Below are positions 43,901 through 53,183 of a stretch of DNA of 64,000 bases, piece by piece. The number at the start of each line of letters is the position of its first letter. Position 1 is the stretch's first letter. Source of the stretch: Monocercomonoides exilis (lineage: Eukaryota > Preaxostyla > Oxymonadida > Polymastigidae); NCBI GenBank assembly GCA_001643675.2, contig LSRY02000002.1, positions 533,501-597,500 on the forward strand. The letters run 5' to 3'. The notes beneath the pieces were generated by a model that saw nothing but the letters and a program-made list of their open reading frames with translations, was not told the origin of the DNA and did no database searches. The translations under genes were made by a program, and so were the position numbers.

Positions 43901-44859
43901 CCAGAAACAGAACACATTCGTTTTCTTCCTCCCAAACTTCTTCATCTTCATCTACCTCCTCTTCTTCTCCACGTAAACTTGCAGCAACTCCAGAAACAGC
44001 ACTTCGATATCCAACTCCTGCTTCGTATTTTACAACCCCCCGGTCAGCTCCTTTGCCTCCTCAGTCAAGAAATCTTCTAGCGCCTTCTCCTCCAAAACGA
44101 TATCCTTCGTGCATTTCTTGTTCTCCACCTGCAATTGCGGCGAAGAGATCCAACATTCAGAGCCAGATATCTTGTTCTGCACAGCCTTCTGTGAATGCAC
44201 TTTCATCGTCATCGTCGTCATCATCATCATCGCCTTCTTCTTATTCTTCTTCGTTTTCTTCTTCTTCTTCTTCTTCTTATTTTCCTTCTTTTCCATCACA
44301 ACAACAACAGAAACATTCATCTCCACATCGTGCTCTTCTTCCTGCTTCCTTCACCCGAAATCTGCAATCGCTGGATCTTCACCGAAACTCCATTCCAGTT
44401 CTGTCTCTTTTGGCAACACCGCCTTGTTTTCAGCTGCTGACAGGGAATTCTTCACACACATTTGCCATTCCGCCTAAGCAGTGCAATCGCAAACACTCAG
44501 TTTTCACTTCTTTTGAAGCTGATAAGAAGAAGACGAAGAAGAAGGAGGAGGAGGAGTTAACTTTAGATAAATCAATGGATAAATCAGAGGAAAAAGAAGT
44601 TATATTAAAAGAAGCCAAAAATGACTCGTCTTCTGGTTTTTCCAATGGCTCTGAACAAACACAGCCTAAAAAAAGGATTCACAGACGGAGTTTGTCATTC
44701 CCGTCAGTAACAATTTCTTCTCATCTGCTTTTGAAGTCATTTGGCGAGCCTTCTTGTTTGAGCATCCTTTCAAACAAGACACAGCCGCTTCCGCTCAAGC
44801 AAACAATGTTTTCTGCGGTTTCTTGTTCGAGAAGCGAATGCCAAATGCCAAAAAGCTAA
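37951..44859 (+). CDS. RasGEF (CDC25-homology) protein with very long Ser-rich tail
   Basis: An uninterrupted frame of 2302 residues. The N-terminus is acidic with a short coiled coil. A RasGEF_N-like region lies near residues 130-240 (IFLFFMRKWWTELDFI, then LVLLSLWLKNFYHYTPNQSV). The catalytic CDC25-homology domain starts near residue 590: FSIVSFAHNLTQVESDLFSR, LSEFESFNWTKK, FVPASILSFNKASQRAECIE, FIGAVKRLCHQHNFHGAYEV and LGLFDRSVMRLSDTL. It is broken by a (PSQ)n and Glu/Ser-rich insert (about 810-915) and resumes with CSFFYFLINDYILNVQSIPS. The last 1350 residues are Ser/Pro/Thr/Asn low complexity, including an (NM)n tract near nt 42005. The family activates Ras-like GTPases by GDP release. 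The nucleotide composition is GC-richer in the catalytic region (39700-40360). Confidence 0.85.
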   Translation: MTSYTMQSEDPFGDDDDIFEDAERKHKEKRLQLMEESKKEKEIFMQRRESQPLFDLQTQDSPNNKFTPSGSPIPQSPMYLLNSNVNFKSELPSPSFGPRQTKPLQQNSHLLFFTDEPISPYSALKVVTQANSITQHRSIFLFFMRKWWTELDFIRNLNRLLEGKAMGEEEEHAVLKRSCTGKNNFINLPSLVEIEASDDRKKRQSNTLVLLSLWLKNFYHYTPNQSVQQSIHHFLDKQSSAPKVRPISPSQSLTQARFPSSSHDASPSYQQSYSPPPSNISTPSSPLFRDPSNSPPLLTPSDASKPHIASSCEESPPDELLKPSSFSSISFSQEESTDDSSVVPPLKMSLLKDSGLDSLLNTPKSVEETVAAQVDSPMSQTAMQKEMTPASSSFSTFSSSSSTNIISSSSSSSYPTYPPSTSSTTSPLFSPSSFDSSSSSSSSSFTSSVPSTSPQHNRPVYRSSSAPKKRSVSPFPQFHSSSNTSDALRLPHTELEDAIFALLDTFASLSLPSSVIAQCKNHLEVKRQQWITWDMKYNRRIESDMDTAQNALPANIPSGSSNSTSSSSKEEPQKLDSSSSSIADEPSSDVPFRQIKLALMPQLSQPPSRFIRHEWFPFKSPSAFSIVSFAHNLTQVESDLFSRLGLSEFESFNWTKKPPLPHLLAPTIAQLTQLSQDITRFVPASILSFNKASQRAECIEAFIGAVKRLCHQHNFHGAYEVTLGLFDRSVMRLSDTLAHLTKSKRDWIAKTQRSFPRVDFIDEKEKKDKEKHIGYIFSLSRFLVSLVHKTEKIQFTTKMSFTLGPALPSQPSQPSQPSQPSQPSLPKLPTLDDQSKETEAPSVLSDASAAEQTGLMQTETKVDTSSSVLTEKERQETGEQRSTSSTASVNQKEEEEEVNMAILPREATEAELSDDTVITYTQKMINPKACSFFYFLINDYILNVQSIPSLPPLPVTDHPFPVDFASSGFPKLLPTEDELMERSRQLEHAAQPKTASPSPSPSLPVVSPNTGSGSNSSASSSSSSSASASSSSSSSSSVSTAVSEAVTSSSSSSANSASPSVVFAGPATEQQTSLSSSPAPSPLTSSSFLTTTTTNSSSTSTSSKPDNVSPYISSKDEPKASSSSSSSSSSSSSSSQPLNLIVKQLTSVDRIQSPSTSSFGSSPFSPSSSPFLVPATSPIPQAVLFSTQSPQLLLPAANTAVPQITGHSSDTTGTSLPSSSSSSFSSSTSFSPSQVPLILRERPSTFSPFAESVSLPPPSPTARQDTTFPFSSPSSPSSLQSKASDTSISLIDDPSYSSSPFPSSSSSSSSSSSSSQEQAKLEEMPLLTAPLKLPPKENVCSEQGTTVGDGQNMNMNMNMNANNGVNDNSNVFVNQNMNTNTNMSMNMNINTNANPNPVQPQRNSSLHDKPDQPMNNSSSDNISSAKEASSSSSSSSSSSSSSILNVSVPLNKTIRENEQLTRKSPSVFSQPPSGYIYRQTAQSSVDFQQSSDFGYSVKQMQANAIVEALLDGWKGKEFKEIRRERCKFDGKIDLKGSDNNDSREKENRNDSLNNENPESCASECSSSECEKESESDKTSLSSSSSSSSSSSSSTPSSANSQTPSDILLHSQEIALSPPSDNTQKSTETEHKMEQVHLKIQDISLTPNPLHTFIQAQNQTKSKSSSFSPLLTTPASDPLNTEFEQKSTETADSKQTLRLPQTSSEAADNSKFRPRAATCAESSAFWRHNSCDSAIPSTSPSSSSFSSPSVTSSSSSSSSSSSASLFPSSTTPHIPLPILPRIQIPPPLTCHLPLSATFVTDFSCTSCSLAFLLPSQLQFKSQVSNVSQASALLSAKPQALSTSASKPPAAAANETSGSASVSASSASSSSPSPPLPSYSESTAKSRLLSAPLSFFDSPFSSVALSTFFVVLCKSSTSFDSRSPFEQTPFFPIRQANNMNTNTNSKTSSSSQSSQTQTSTQAKSTSTNIVDRIARFFSSSSTSQDSRNRTHSFSSSQTSSSSSTSSSSPRKLAATPETALRYPTPASYFTTPRSAPLPPQSRNLLAPSPPKRYPSCISCSPPAIAAKRSNIQSQISCSAQPSVNALSSSSSSSSSSPSSYSSSFSSSSSSSYFPSFPSQQQQKHSSPHRALLPASFTRNLQSLDLHRNSIPVLSLLATPPCFQLLTGNSSHTFAIPPKQCNRKHSVFTSFEADKKKTKKKEEEELTLDKSMDKSEEKEVILKEAKNDSSSGFSNGSEQTQPKKRIHRRSLSFPSVTISSHLLLKSFGEPSCLSILSNKTQPLPLKQTMFSAVSCSRSECQMPKS

Positions 44860-45736
44860 ACAAAATGAAATACTTTTGTCTTTTTATTCTTTCACAAATG
44901 GCTTTTCAATGAAAAATATTTCATATTGAAGCTTTTTTTTAAAGTTTTTTTGGGAAAAATTGCATCATCTCCCTTTTTGATTGTTTGAGCTGCAGATAAA
45001 TTTGTTAGTGGAAAATGCACTTGGAAATGAAAAATGCTTCCTTTCGATTTTAACACAAAATTGAGAGTCTTTATTTATTTGTTCTTTTTTCTCTTTTGTT
45101 TCACACGTTTTTCCTTTTCCTTTTCCTTTTTCCTTTTTCATTTTTTATTTTTCCTTTTTCATTTTTCCTTTGTTTATTATTTTTCAATTATTTTTGAGTG
45201 GAGCATGCTTTCAAATGCATCTATTGTAAGGGCACAAGTTATGCTTTTATTTTTCAATCTTTTATGAGTGTTAAGTGTGGAAGCACCATTCGCAGTTTCG
45301 TTGAATTCGGGGACCTTTCGATATTTGACCTGTCAAATGATACATTTTCTGTTGAATTTTCTTTGATTTTTTGGTTTGGATAACTTGTTTTGAAGATGTT
45401 TCTGTTCTTATGAAAGTTATGAAACAAGGAAAGATTCATAACTTCATTATAGTTTTTGGAAGGTTTTTTGACTTTACAACTTTTTTTTATAAAAAAAAAA
45501 AAGAAATAACATAAGTTGGGGCAAGACAGGTGACGTGTTGCTTAATCTCTGGTTAATCTAATAGAGCAAAACAGACGAAGTGGACCCTAAAAAGCTGATT
45601 GCTTTTGAAAGGGAGATGAAAAAAAGCAAAGTCAAAAGAAAAAGCAAAAGTCAAAGCAATAGAAAAGAATAGGAAAGAAAGCAACAAAATAATAATAAAA
45701 AATAATATATGTCAAAAAAAAAAATAGACAGTTACT
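44860..45736. other. AT-rich convergent spacer
   Basis: Tail-to-tail spacer between the RasGEF gene (+) and the acidic coiled-coil gene (-). T-rich in its first half with a (TTTTTCC)n-like stretch near 45115-45170, A-rich toward 45600-45730. No gene seen. Confidence 0.55.
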
Positions 45737-48700
45737 TTAGCTGAGCGAGACAGACAGAAGGGAGCGAGTGGGTGTTATCAGAGAAGGAGAGAGCAGCGAG
45801 CGAGAAGGGGCAGGCTGCTCAGCAGCCTTCGCAGTCTTCGCAGGTGTCCCTGTCAGATGCTGCTTTCTCGGTGACTCGATGATGTTGACAAGACGGCGGA
45901 ACTGAGGCGACTGGACAGCGGAGAAACCTTCGGATGTCAATCCTGATGAATATGAGGAGGAAGAGGAAGAGGAGGGAGAGGAGGAGGAAGATGATGAAGG
46001 AGATGAGGTAGAGAAAAGAGGAGCAGAAGAATATGAAGAAGAAGGTCTGGAGAACGATGAAGGAGAAGCAGCAGTCAGCGTCGAAGCTGATGGGGCAGTA
46101 GAAGACAGATATTGCGAGTTTGCAGAACGAGAAGAGTAAGAAGTGAATGAAGAAGAGGACGAGGAGGAGGAAGAGGAAGGCGGCTTTGGAGAAAGAGAAG
46201 AGAAAGAAGGAGTGCGAGTGGATGTTGCTGTTGATGGCATCTGTCTTGTCTGTTTATTCTGCTGTGTATATGATGACTGAAGATAAGACGAAGATGAAGA
46301 TGAGGGAGAGGAATATGAAGAGGAATATGAAGAGGAAGAGGAAGAAGAAGGCAAAGCAGACGAAGGCATTCCTTGGCTGGGTGAAGAGCGATACGAAATC
46401 TGTGACGGCGAGCTGCGTGTTCTGAACGAAGAAGGCGTGGAATATGAGGAAGAGGGCGACGAAGCTGCATTATATGACTGATACTGCGACTGAGACTGTG
46501 GCTGTGGTTGTGACTGTGGTTGTGGCTGGTGGATGTGTGTCATTGGCGAGAAAGATGAGGACAGACGGAGTGATGCAGTGACCATCTCGTAGAACGCTGC
46601 TTTCTCTGCCATCGCCCGCTCTTCTTGCTCGCGCCGCTCAAACTCAGCCTGCTCTTCTCTTTCTCTCTCGCGCTGTTCCTCTTCTTCTCTCCTCTTCCTC
46701 TCTTCCTCTTCTGCTTTCGCTTCCATCTCTTTCTTCAGTTTTTGCTCCATTTCTTCCTTTAGTTTTCTTTCCATTTCAGCTTGCTTTTCTCTTCTCTTCT
46801 GCTCCTTCTTCGCTTTCAGCATCTTCCTCTTCGCTTTCTCTTTCCTCAGCGCCTTCTGCCGCTTCTCTTCTCTTTCTCTTTCTTCCTTCTCCATCTTCTT
46901 CCTTTCCATCTCCAGCACATTCATCAAAGCAGCAATCATCTCCTTCTCTTTCTCCCAAAACTTCTCTCTTTCGTCTTCCATCTGCTTCAAAAACGTCGTG
47001 TTCTCTTCAACTGCCTTCGCTGCTCTTTCAAATACTTCTTCATTTTCGTTCTTCTGCTTATTTTGGCGCTTGTTTTGACGTTTTGCTTTTTTCTCTTTTC
47101 TTTCTCTTTTCTCTTTTTTCTGTTTATTTTGCTTCTTCTTTGCTTTTTCCTTTGTTTTTTCTGTCGAAGCTTTCGATGAAATGGCATTACGAGGCTTTGT
47201 TTCCAATTCTTCCTCTGATTCTTCATGGATGCTCTCTTCTTTGTGCTGAACACTGCTTTTCTCATCTTTTTTGTCAATCACTTCTTTCTTTTCTCTTTCG
47301 GAATGCTTTTCAGAATCTTCTTCTTCTTCTTCGTCGTCCTCTACTTCTTTTTTGTCTTTATCATCATAATCTGTTTCATCAGTGTCGTCCTCTAATTCAC
47401 CTTTGATTTCGTCTCTGGAACATTCAGATTCTTCATCTTCATCTTCATCATCATCGTCCTCCTCCTCCTCCTCCTCCTCCTCATCGTCATCACTATCATC
47501 GTCATCATCATTATTATCATCATCCTCTGTGTCTTCATCCTCGTCTGTTTCACTGTCTTCTTCCTTATCCAGTTCAGAATCAATGTCACTTTCATCTTCT
47601 TTCGACGTATCGTCTTCTTTCGCAGTCTCTTTTTCTTCATCATCAGAATCTTCTTCGCTCATGCTTTCTCTTTGATCTTCTTTAGTTTTTGGTTGTTGTG
47701 TGCTTTTGCTGTCAAATTTCTTCTGCTTTTCACTGGAGTCTTCATTTTCTTTTATTTCACTTTCACTTTTCTTTAACAAATTTGATTTTTCGTCTCTTTT
47801 CTTTTCTTTTTCTTTTTCATCGTTTGATTCAATCGCTTCTTTTTCTTTTTCTTCTTCTTCTTTTTCTTCGTCTTCTTTGTCTGTGTTTGAAGATGACGAT
47901 GCAGAAGAAGACGAAGAACTGGAGGAGGAAGCGAAATCTTCATTTTGCGTGTCTTTTTCTTGGCTTTCAGTCTGCTCCATTTCATCTTTTGGCTCTTCGT
48001 CTATTTTTGACAACTGAATAAATCAGTGAACGAGCAGAAACAACAGCAGAGAAGGCAATCACAGAAATGTAATGTTCATTAAAGAAAAAATGGAGAAAAA
48101 GAAAACAATAAAAGAATAAGTAAAAAAACTCAAAAAAAAAATCAAACAGTTTTTGTTCGTGCCAACATGTTACAAGTATCGCCGATACTTTTCTGTACAG
48201 TCAAGCCAAGATTAAACCAATTGTCCTGTTGCGAATATAATGTAGAATATATTTTTATATGAAAATTTACATGAAAAAAAAATATATGTTATCAAAAAAG
48301 ATAGAAACAATGAAATTAATATTAAAAATAAAGTATATTTGAAATATCATACAAGCTGCTCTCCTTCAATTTGCGCCAGTTTTTCGATTTCCACAACTTT
48401 CCCAATCATGTCCATATATTCCTTTTCTTCTTTCGTTTTGCCGTCATCTTTCCCTTCTTCTTCATTCATTTTTTGCCTTTCAGTTATCTTCCGCATCAAA
48501 TCGGAGTCTATTCCATATTTCTGCATGATGTCGTGTGCTGCTTCTTTCTTCTTTTCAACCTGCTCTTTCTGCGCTTGAATGCTTTCCAAAAACATGTCCA
48601 TTTTTTCTTTCAGAGAGAAAATTTCTTTCGTATACTCCGATAAGCTCAAAGTTTTGTTTTGAAATCTGGTTTGAATTAACTGGAAACGACTGAGAAACTG

Positions 48701-49518
48701 AAGCAACAAGAAAAATATTCCACACACATTTAAATTTATTGTGAAAAGTTCAATGATTTTATAAGAAAAATTAAAAAAGATACCCCTTCGAAAAATTGTT
48801 TATTGGTTTCGTTTGAATCATTCATCTCAGAAAATGCTGATCCTTTCCTAGCCTCTTGCATTTGTTGTGGTTGTTTCAAATCTTGCTTTTCCTACAGTTC
48901 ATTAGTTTTTTAAAATTTCATTATAAAAGAGAAGATATAACTTTTCAAACATTTGTTTTATATGATAATGAAAGTTGTTTCTCAATTGAAACTTTAATTT
49001 TATCTGAAATTGAAATCCATTCTCGCTATATTAATGAATAAATAATTACAATACATGCAATACTTACAAAATAGTACAGCAAACCAATTGATAAATTTTA
49101 ACATCAATAATCTGCTTCATTTCATCGAGTTTTTTAGGTAGTTCTCGAGCCTTTGCATCATTTGGCGCACTTAACAACGCTTCACTAGCCTGTGGAATCA
49201 ATGCATTTATTGTGTCGAGCTTCTGATTTAATTCTTCCATTTGAGTCTTCAGTTTTTCACTTAAATCAGTTAAAATTCCATGAACAGCTATCATTTCCTC
49301 ATTAAACTGTTCTATTGTGATTTTTCCTTCTGATAAATCTTCTGTCATTTTTTGACACTTGTCCATTGCCTAAAAATAAAATTAATTAGTCCACGAAATG
49401 AAACCGTCAATTATATGAATCCTTGAACGTCAATAACAAAATTACAAACATGCTGAAGGATTATAGATGGAGAGAGTTCTGAGGCATTTTGCTGTTTTTG
49501 AATAGATTCGCTTGACAT
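45737..49518 (-). CDS. Coiled-coil protein with acidic and Ser-rich C-terminal half
   Basis: Five exons (49450-49518, 49085-49369, 48784-48891, 48353-48697, 45737-48013) join in phase 0 to give 1027 residues. The N-terminal 270 residues are helical coiled coil (FNEEMIAVHGILTDLSEKLK, FSLKEKMDMFLESIQAQKEQ). The last exon encodes an Asp/Glu-rich block, a Lys/Glu coiled coil (about nt 46600-47100) and a Ser-rich tail. The last exon has no nearby ATG at its start: its frame opens at TTG directly after ttattcag, a good acceptor, and the preceding exon ends at a good donor (gtatga). I therefore treat it as one gene with an unusually long (339-nt) intron. Two separate genes remain possible. No family was recognised. 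Confidence 0.6.
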
Positions 49519-49682
49519 TTTGAAATATGACAATTACTTTTAATATTTGATCTTAAAAACATATTTAATTCAACTTTTCAAATTCAAAAAGAAAAAATGT
49601 TTTTATTATATTTTATCGATGAAAAACTTCACGATGAATATCACGAGAAAAAATAAGATCAAAATGCCCAACAGGAGAATAA

Positions 49683-50498
49683 ATGTTTCTTGAAGCTGGT
49701 AGAGATATCGAGATTGTGCCGTCCAGGAATTTAAATTACCTTTATATCCCATTGGATTGCGTTTGGCTTGTGCTTTTGCTTGTTTTGCTTTTCATCACGG
49801 GGAGGCACGCAACTTTCATTTGGTCTCTTTGTGGAGGAATTCTTTATTGGCTTGTTGATTTTGGAATTTTCCATCTCGCATTAAATGAGAGAAAAGTTGT
49901 TGGAGCAAATACTGCATTATTTTTGCTTTGGCTTTCGATGAGTTATGGAATCACAAATTTTGCTTATATTTGGCTTTGGCTTCGAAAAGATAAAAGAGCG
50001 ATTGAATTTACGATTCTTATCGTCTGTGAATGGATAACAACTCCTCTTGTTGCAGACAACTATGGTGCACCTTTTGGTCAAGTTTCTATTTCCCGTGGAA
50101 CTGGTAGTTATCATGGATTTATGGCAATTTTCCTTGCTGTGTCATATTCAATTGTGATTGTTTTGAATTTATTCCGCACAGATCCTAAAAAGCGTATCAA
50201 TTTATTGTGGCTGAATGCCATTGGCATTACCGTCCAGTTCGGATGGGAGTTTTCTCTTCTCATCACAGGAATTCGTCCAATGAACAAAAATAGCTTTTTC
50301 ACGCTTATCATTGATTCATTGGTTGAAACAAACCTTGGCCTACCTGCTATGTATGGAATCTTTTTGATTGTCAATAAAAAGTTTGGTGAAACGTTCTGGT
50401 TCAAAGACAGATTGAAAGCCCTTGCTGATCCTGAACCTGAGACAAAAGAAGAAGAAAAACCTCTTTTGCAAACATACACGATGGTCAATAATACCTAA
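49683..50498 (+). CDS. Seven-span integral membrane protein, unknown family
   Basis: A single exon of 271 residues with about seven hydrophobic spans, near 18-38 (LDCVWLVLLLVLLFITG), 43-63, 76-98, 105-123, 142-163, 172-194 and 206-230. A charged cytosolic-type tail (ADPEPETKEEEKP) follows. There is no signal peptide or known signature such as a DRY or NPxxY motif. Conserved-looking polar residues inside the membrane (WEFSLLITGIRPM, DSLVETNLGLPAMYG) suggest a real enzyme or transporter fold. It is divergent from the coiled-coil gene, with 164 bp between start codons. The lack of introns in an intron-rich neighbourhood may hint at recent acquisition, but I cannot test this. Confidence 0.7.
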   Translation: MFLEAGRDIEIVPSRNLNYLYIPLDCVWLVLLLVLLFITGRHATFIWSLCGGILYWLVDFGIFHLALNERKVVGANTALFLLWLSMSYGITNFAYIWLWLRKDKRAIEFTILIVCEWITTPLVADNYGAPFGQVSISRGTGSYHGFMAIFLAVSYSIVIVLNLFRTDPKKRINLLWLNAIGITVQFGWEFSLLITGIRPMNKNSFFTLIIDSLVETNLGLPAMYGIFLIVNKKFGETFWFKDRLKALADPEPETKEEEKPLLQTYTMVNNT

Positions 50499-50796
50499 GG
50501 CATATCATAAATTAGATTATCTTATTCTTTTCTGTTTAGATTATTATTTTTGAATTTTTTCTGAGTTCATTAAAACATTATTATATATGTAAATGATTAT
50601 TAAACCATGTCTTCATTTTCTCCATCACATTTTTATTTTCATACAGGATTAAATGCTTTTGGAAAATATGCACAGTACTTATTTTTGTTTATTTTTCGTT
50701 TGTTTTTTTCACAAAATCTAAATGATCCAATATACCAATATTAAAAATACATCTTATAATTTGACAATTTGAGGAAAACAAAATATATTTTTTAAA
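50499..50796. other. Short AT-rich spacer
   Basis: Spacer between two plus-strand genes. Nothing recognised beyond A/T runs. Confidence 0.45.
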
Positions 50797-52819
50797 ATGT
50801 TGAGGAGCTTTTCACCATCTTTATTTGTTCCACTTTCAATTTCACCAACTATCGCAACACAAAAGCTCCTTCAAGTTCATTCTTTTCATGCTTTTGTCGA
50901 AACACTTCAAGGTATCGAATTTGTTATAAATCATTTCCATTTTATCGATTGTCCGAATTATAAATAATTTAGAACATTCGTATCTTGGAAGAGCCTCTCC
51001 ACGTTCGAGTTTACTGATTTCACTTGGAGCATTTAGAGAAACAATTCGTCACGTTCCCTTTTTACAGTTGAGGAAAATTGCAGATTATAAATTTTGTCTT
51101 TCTTTAATGGAATTATATATTGCATCACCTCAAGGCTCAGACATCCAATTTATGATTATGTGCCTTTCTGAAGACATTTCTTTTCGTGGAGTGCTTTTTG
51201 TGGGAAATGGAGAACAAAATGTTTGCCAAACTACATTCCCTAAATCAGGAATTCAATTTTCAATGGAATCCACAATTAAAAATGAACGTGGGCTTATTCA
51301 ACCAACGAGAAAGGCTCATGCAGTTTTTACATTTACTTATATTTCGAAAGCAAGGTGGATTGACTATGATCATTTTCTTCTTATTTCACCAATTCTTGCT
51401 GATGAAATTACGCAATCCATTGAAACACCTCATCAACAAATACGAGTCGAACGAGCTTTTTCTGCTCTTTATTGTTTAGCTGAGAGTGAAAGTTTGTTGG
51501 TTTTTAAACTTTGATTTTCAAATTACAGCATTTTATTAACTTTTTTGAACAAACTTCGTGGTTCAACTTTCATGATAGTGCATCTTCCATGGATTTTAGA
51601 GAAAAAACTTGATGGATATGCGCTAGCTGCACTTGCACGCCATTCAAAGCAGCTAAAAAAGAGACTTGTCGAACAACTTGAATCATCTGCAAGCCAATCG
51701 ATTGTTCAGCCTTCTTTAACAAGTAATTTCAATCAATTGTCTAAGTTAAGTGTATGCTGGGGAATGTGGGCACTGGGACGGTTGTGTGGGTGGAAAGAGG
51801 AAAAACTGATTGAAATAAATACCAAAATAGACATCATGACTTTGATGGAAGAAGTTTTAGGGGTATATGATGAAAATGAGGATATGCTTGAGGCTTCTAA
51901 TGAAATATCTCCAAACATATCTTCAATGGTGCGTGAATCGAAAGACACTAGTGAAAAAGACGGAAATGGAAATGATGAATGCTTCTTTGATTGCAATGGA
52001 GCAAATAACAATAATGAAGAATCAGATTGCGAAGCAACTAACATTTTTGACGGTGAAAACGAAGCTAATGAAGATTTCAGCCATTCATCAAGGAGAACTC
52101 CAGTCAATCAACAGCGCAATACACACCGAAAATCTGCAGAAGAGAAGGAAAGAGAGCAATGTGCCATTTCAGATGGATTGTGGCTTTTGTGGCACATTTT
52201 GATAGGAGCACCGCGAATGGTGGTGATATTTGTGAAGCGGAAGGAGCTAGTGGAAAAAGTTATTGGGCTGATGCAGCGGAAACACAAATCAAAGGCGTCT
52301 GCGGAAGGAACAGAGAAAAACGCTGAGTCAACAGATCAGATGGAGAGGAAGCCGAGTACAGAGAGCATGTCGGCATCAACAGGGATGTATGGAGAATGGA
52401 GGCAATCACTCAGAAAAGAGGCGATTGAAGAAGAGGAGGCGCACGAGCGAGACGTGCGGACGGAGTGGCGGATGGTGTCTGTGCGCATCATCGGGCAGTG
52501 CATCCGCGCGGGGATGATGAAGAACATCCCGCTGATCATCACACACCACGGCGTCACTGGAATCATCGAGCGCCTCAGCGACGCTGCTGAGTGCAACAAC
52601 TGCCTCCGGAGCTCGGCTGCTGTAGCCATCCGCCACTTGTTCCGCAGGTTCCGCGACGAGAAGCACAACCACCTGTGGACAGCGTGGGCAATGAGGGCAA
52701 GAGACGAGTGCGAAGACGCGGGAGTAATGGACATAATGATTAGTCTGCTTTTTTGTTCGTTTATTGATCAGCTTGATCAAAAACGGTTTTTAAGTGAAGG
52801 GCTAAGCTGGGACTTCTGA
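50797..52819 (+). CDS. Armadillo-like helical protein, unknown
   Basis: Three exons (50797-50911, 50973-51495, 51529-52819) give 642 residues; the 33-nt second intron (donor gttggt, acceptor tacag) is very short and is the weakest junction. The protein is mainly helical. The C-terminal part (VRIIGQCIRAGMMKNIPLII, THHGVTGIIERLSDAAE, CLRSSAAVAIRHLFRRF) resembles Arm/HEAT repeats. The middle carries an acidic, Asn-rich linker (about nt 51880-52140). The 3' part (52440-52720) is much GC-richer than the rest. No specific family was recognised. Confidence 0.6.
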
Positions 52820-53183
52820 ATTGAGATTTAAAGAATAATTTATTATCGTATTTGTTTTTCGTTTGCTTTTTGTGTTTGCATCATGTTTATGTTCTTTTCA
52901 TGTGTTTTCAAATTTTTGTTGTTTCTATTTTATACATTTATTTTTTGTATTAGATTTTGTTCATTGTTTTTTCGTGTAATATGCAACATATCATTGACTT
53001 TGTTACAATCCCGTTTAATTTATTATCATTTCTATGTTAAAGTGTGATACTTTTTGTATCATCAAATAATTCTTGGAATTTCATTGATTTAAAGACTTTT
53101 TTTATAAAAAAATATACCGGAGAGGCAATTTCTTTCTCGATTGTCCATGCTGTGAGTAAAGTTTTAAAAAAACAAGGAAGTGC
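52820..53183. other. Convergent AT-rich spacer
   Basis: Between the Arm-like gene (+) and RPL13A (-), tail to tail. T-rich. No feature seen. Confidence 0.5.

Noticed and set aside
45737-48013. Open frames opposite or beside acidic and Ser-rich coding tracts (also at 29600-30300, 41200-44480 and 53331-53696)
   Set aside because: They are mirror or frame-shifted readings of (GAA/TCT)n and Lys-rich coding repeats, giving Leu-, Phe- or Arg-runs without domains.
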